Positions 6,329 to 6,789 of a stretch of 6,789 bases of DNA are shown here, piece by piece. Below the pieces are notes generated by a model. It was not told the origin of the DNA. It did not search any database and saw only the letters and a program-made list of their open reading frames with translations. Position 1 is the first letter of the stretch; every line of letters starts with the position of its first letter. Source of the stretch: Christensenellaceae bacterium (GTDB taxonomy: Bacteria > Bacillota > Clostridia > Christensenellales > CAAEEZ01); the NCBI GenBank assembly GCA_020024085.1, contig JAHHUG010000072.1:1-6789 (forward strand), in the 5' to 3' direction. The translations under genes and the position numbers were made by a program.

Positions 6329-6359
6329 AAAAAAGGTGCATTTATTTGCACCTTTTTTT
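6329..6359 (+). terminator. intrinsic terminator after yajC
   Basis: GGTGCA (6335-6340) pairs with TGCACC (6347-6352) around the loop TTTATT. Six A's on the left (6329-6334) can pair with the first of the seven T's that follow (6353-6359). The A-run on one side and T-run on the other would let it work in both directions. It starts 12 bases after the yajC stop. Confidence 0.93.
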
Positions 6360-6402
6360 CATATAAAGAATATTAATTGCATATATCATAATGAGGTGAT
6401 AT

Positions 6403-6789
6403 ATGTTTTCAAAGTTAGTAAAGGGTAAGGATAATATATTTGATGTGTTAAAAAGCATTGTTTTTTCCTTATTATTTTCAATAATTTTTGTGTTAGTTTT
6501 TGCAATTTTCGTAAAATATTTATCTTTAGGGGAGGAGGTAATAGTTCCTGTCAATTATGTTATTAAAGTTTTAAGTATTTTGCTAGGTTGTCTTTTTGGT
6601 TATAAAAATAGAGAGAAAGGTGCAGTAAAGGGATTATTTACTGGAATATTATACTATCTTTTTTCTATACTTTTATTCTCACTTTTTAGTGGAAACTTTG
6701 ATTTAATCAAGATTAATTGGATAGATATTTTATGTTTGATACTTTCTGGTATTATTTCAGGTATTATTACAGTAAATATCAAAAAATAG
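6403..6789 (+). CDS. YrzE/TIGR04086-like four-helix membrane protein
   Basis: This 128-residue hydrophobic protein has four predicted membrane helices, at about 17-39, 47-66, 74-96 and 105-124, with short charged loops ('YKNREKG' at 67-73) and a lysine-ended C terminus. The pattern of glycines in helices 2-4 (LLGCLFGYKNREKGAVKGL, LSGIISGIITVN) fits the TIGR04086/YrzE family of Bacillota membrane proteins, whose function is unknown. Position supports this: the Bacillus subtilis yrzE gene lies beside yrbF (yajC), tgt, queA and ruvB. ATG 6403 is preceded by a good ribosome site, GAGGTGA (6393-6399). It follows the yajC terminator by 43 bases; no clear promoter was found, so it may depend on read-through or on a weak start in the short gap. 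The gene is complete and its TAG is the last codon in the window. Confidence 0.8.
   Translation: MFSKLVKGKDNIFDVLKSIVFSLLFSIIFVLVFAIFVKYLSLGEEVIVPVNYVIKVLSILLGCLFGYKNREKGAVKGLFTGILYYLFSILLFSLFSGNFDLIKINWIDILCLILSGIISGIITVNIKK

Overview
The window is 6.8 kb of AT-rich DNA with every gene on the + strand. It carries a housekeeping cluster in the order ruvC-ruvA-ruvB-queA-tgt-yajC-(YrzE/TIGR04086-like membrane gene), preceded by an unusual ABC-ATPase-like gene. This gene order, the AGGAG/GGAGG-type ribosome sites, the low GC and the presence of the TIGR04086-type gene after yajC point to a member of the Bacillota, most likely an AT-rich and possibly uncultured clostridial lineage. The code is standard: TAA, TAG and TGA are all used as stops (ruvA ends in TGA) and tryptophan is encoded by TGG. 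The species cannot be named from the sequence alone.

Layout. Bases 1-178 are a non-coding AT-rich leader with an imperfect stem-loop and a near-consensus promoter whose predicted transcription start falls on the A of the next gene's ATG. Bases 179-1111 encode a 310-residue MalK-like ABC ATPase with a good Walker A motif, but its Q-loop, signature, catalytic glutamate and H-loop positions are all substituted; it has no permease neighbour here. A strong intrinsic terminator (1143-1173) isolates it. The remaining gap up to 1385 holds one clear and one possible promoter for ruvC, arranged around an 18-bp palindrome. From 1386 to 5616 there is a tightly packed operon (gaps of 7, 2, 0 and 7 bases): ruvC, ruvA and ruvB (Holliday junction resolution), then queA and tgt (queuosine modification of tRNA). 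A 125-base gap carries a fresh promoter for yajC (Sec translocase accessory), which ends at a strong terminator (6329-6359). A small four-helix membrane protein gene (6403-6789) closes the window exactly at its stop codon.

How the genes work together. RuvA and RuvB form the branch-migration motor on Holliday junctions and RuvC cuts them. Tgt inserts preQ1 at the wobble position of GUN-anticodon tRNAs, and QueA then adds the cyclopentene ring precursor from S-adenosylmethionine. YajC associates with SecDF/SecYEG in the membrane. Their linkage is a conserved synteny and not a shared pathway. No phage, IS element, CRISPR array, tRNA or rRNA was seen. The most unusual content is the degenerate ABC ATPase with its apparently leaderless promoter; otherwise this is a conserved chromosomal region and I found no convincing evidence of a wholly new system.
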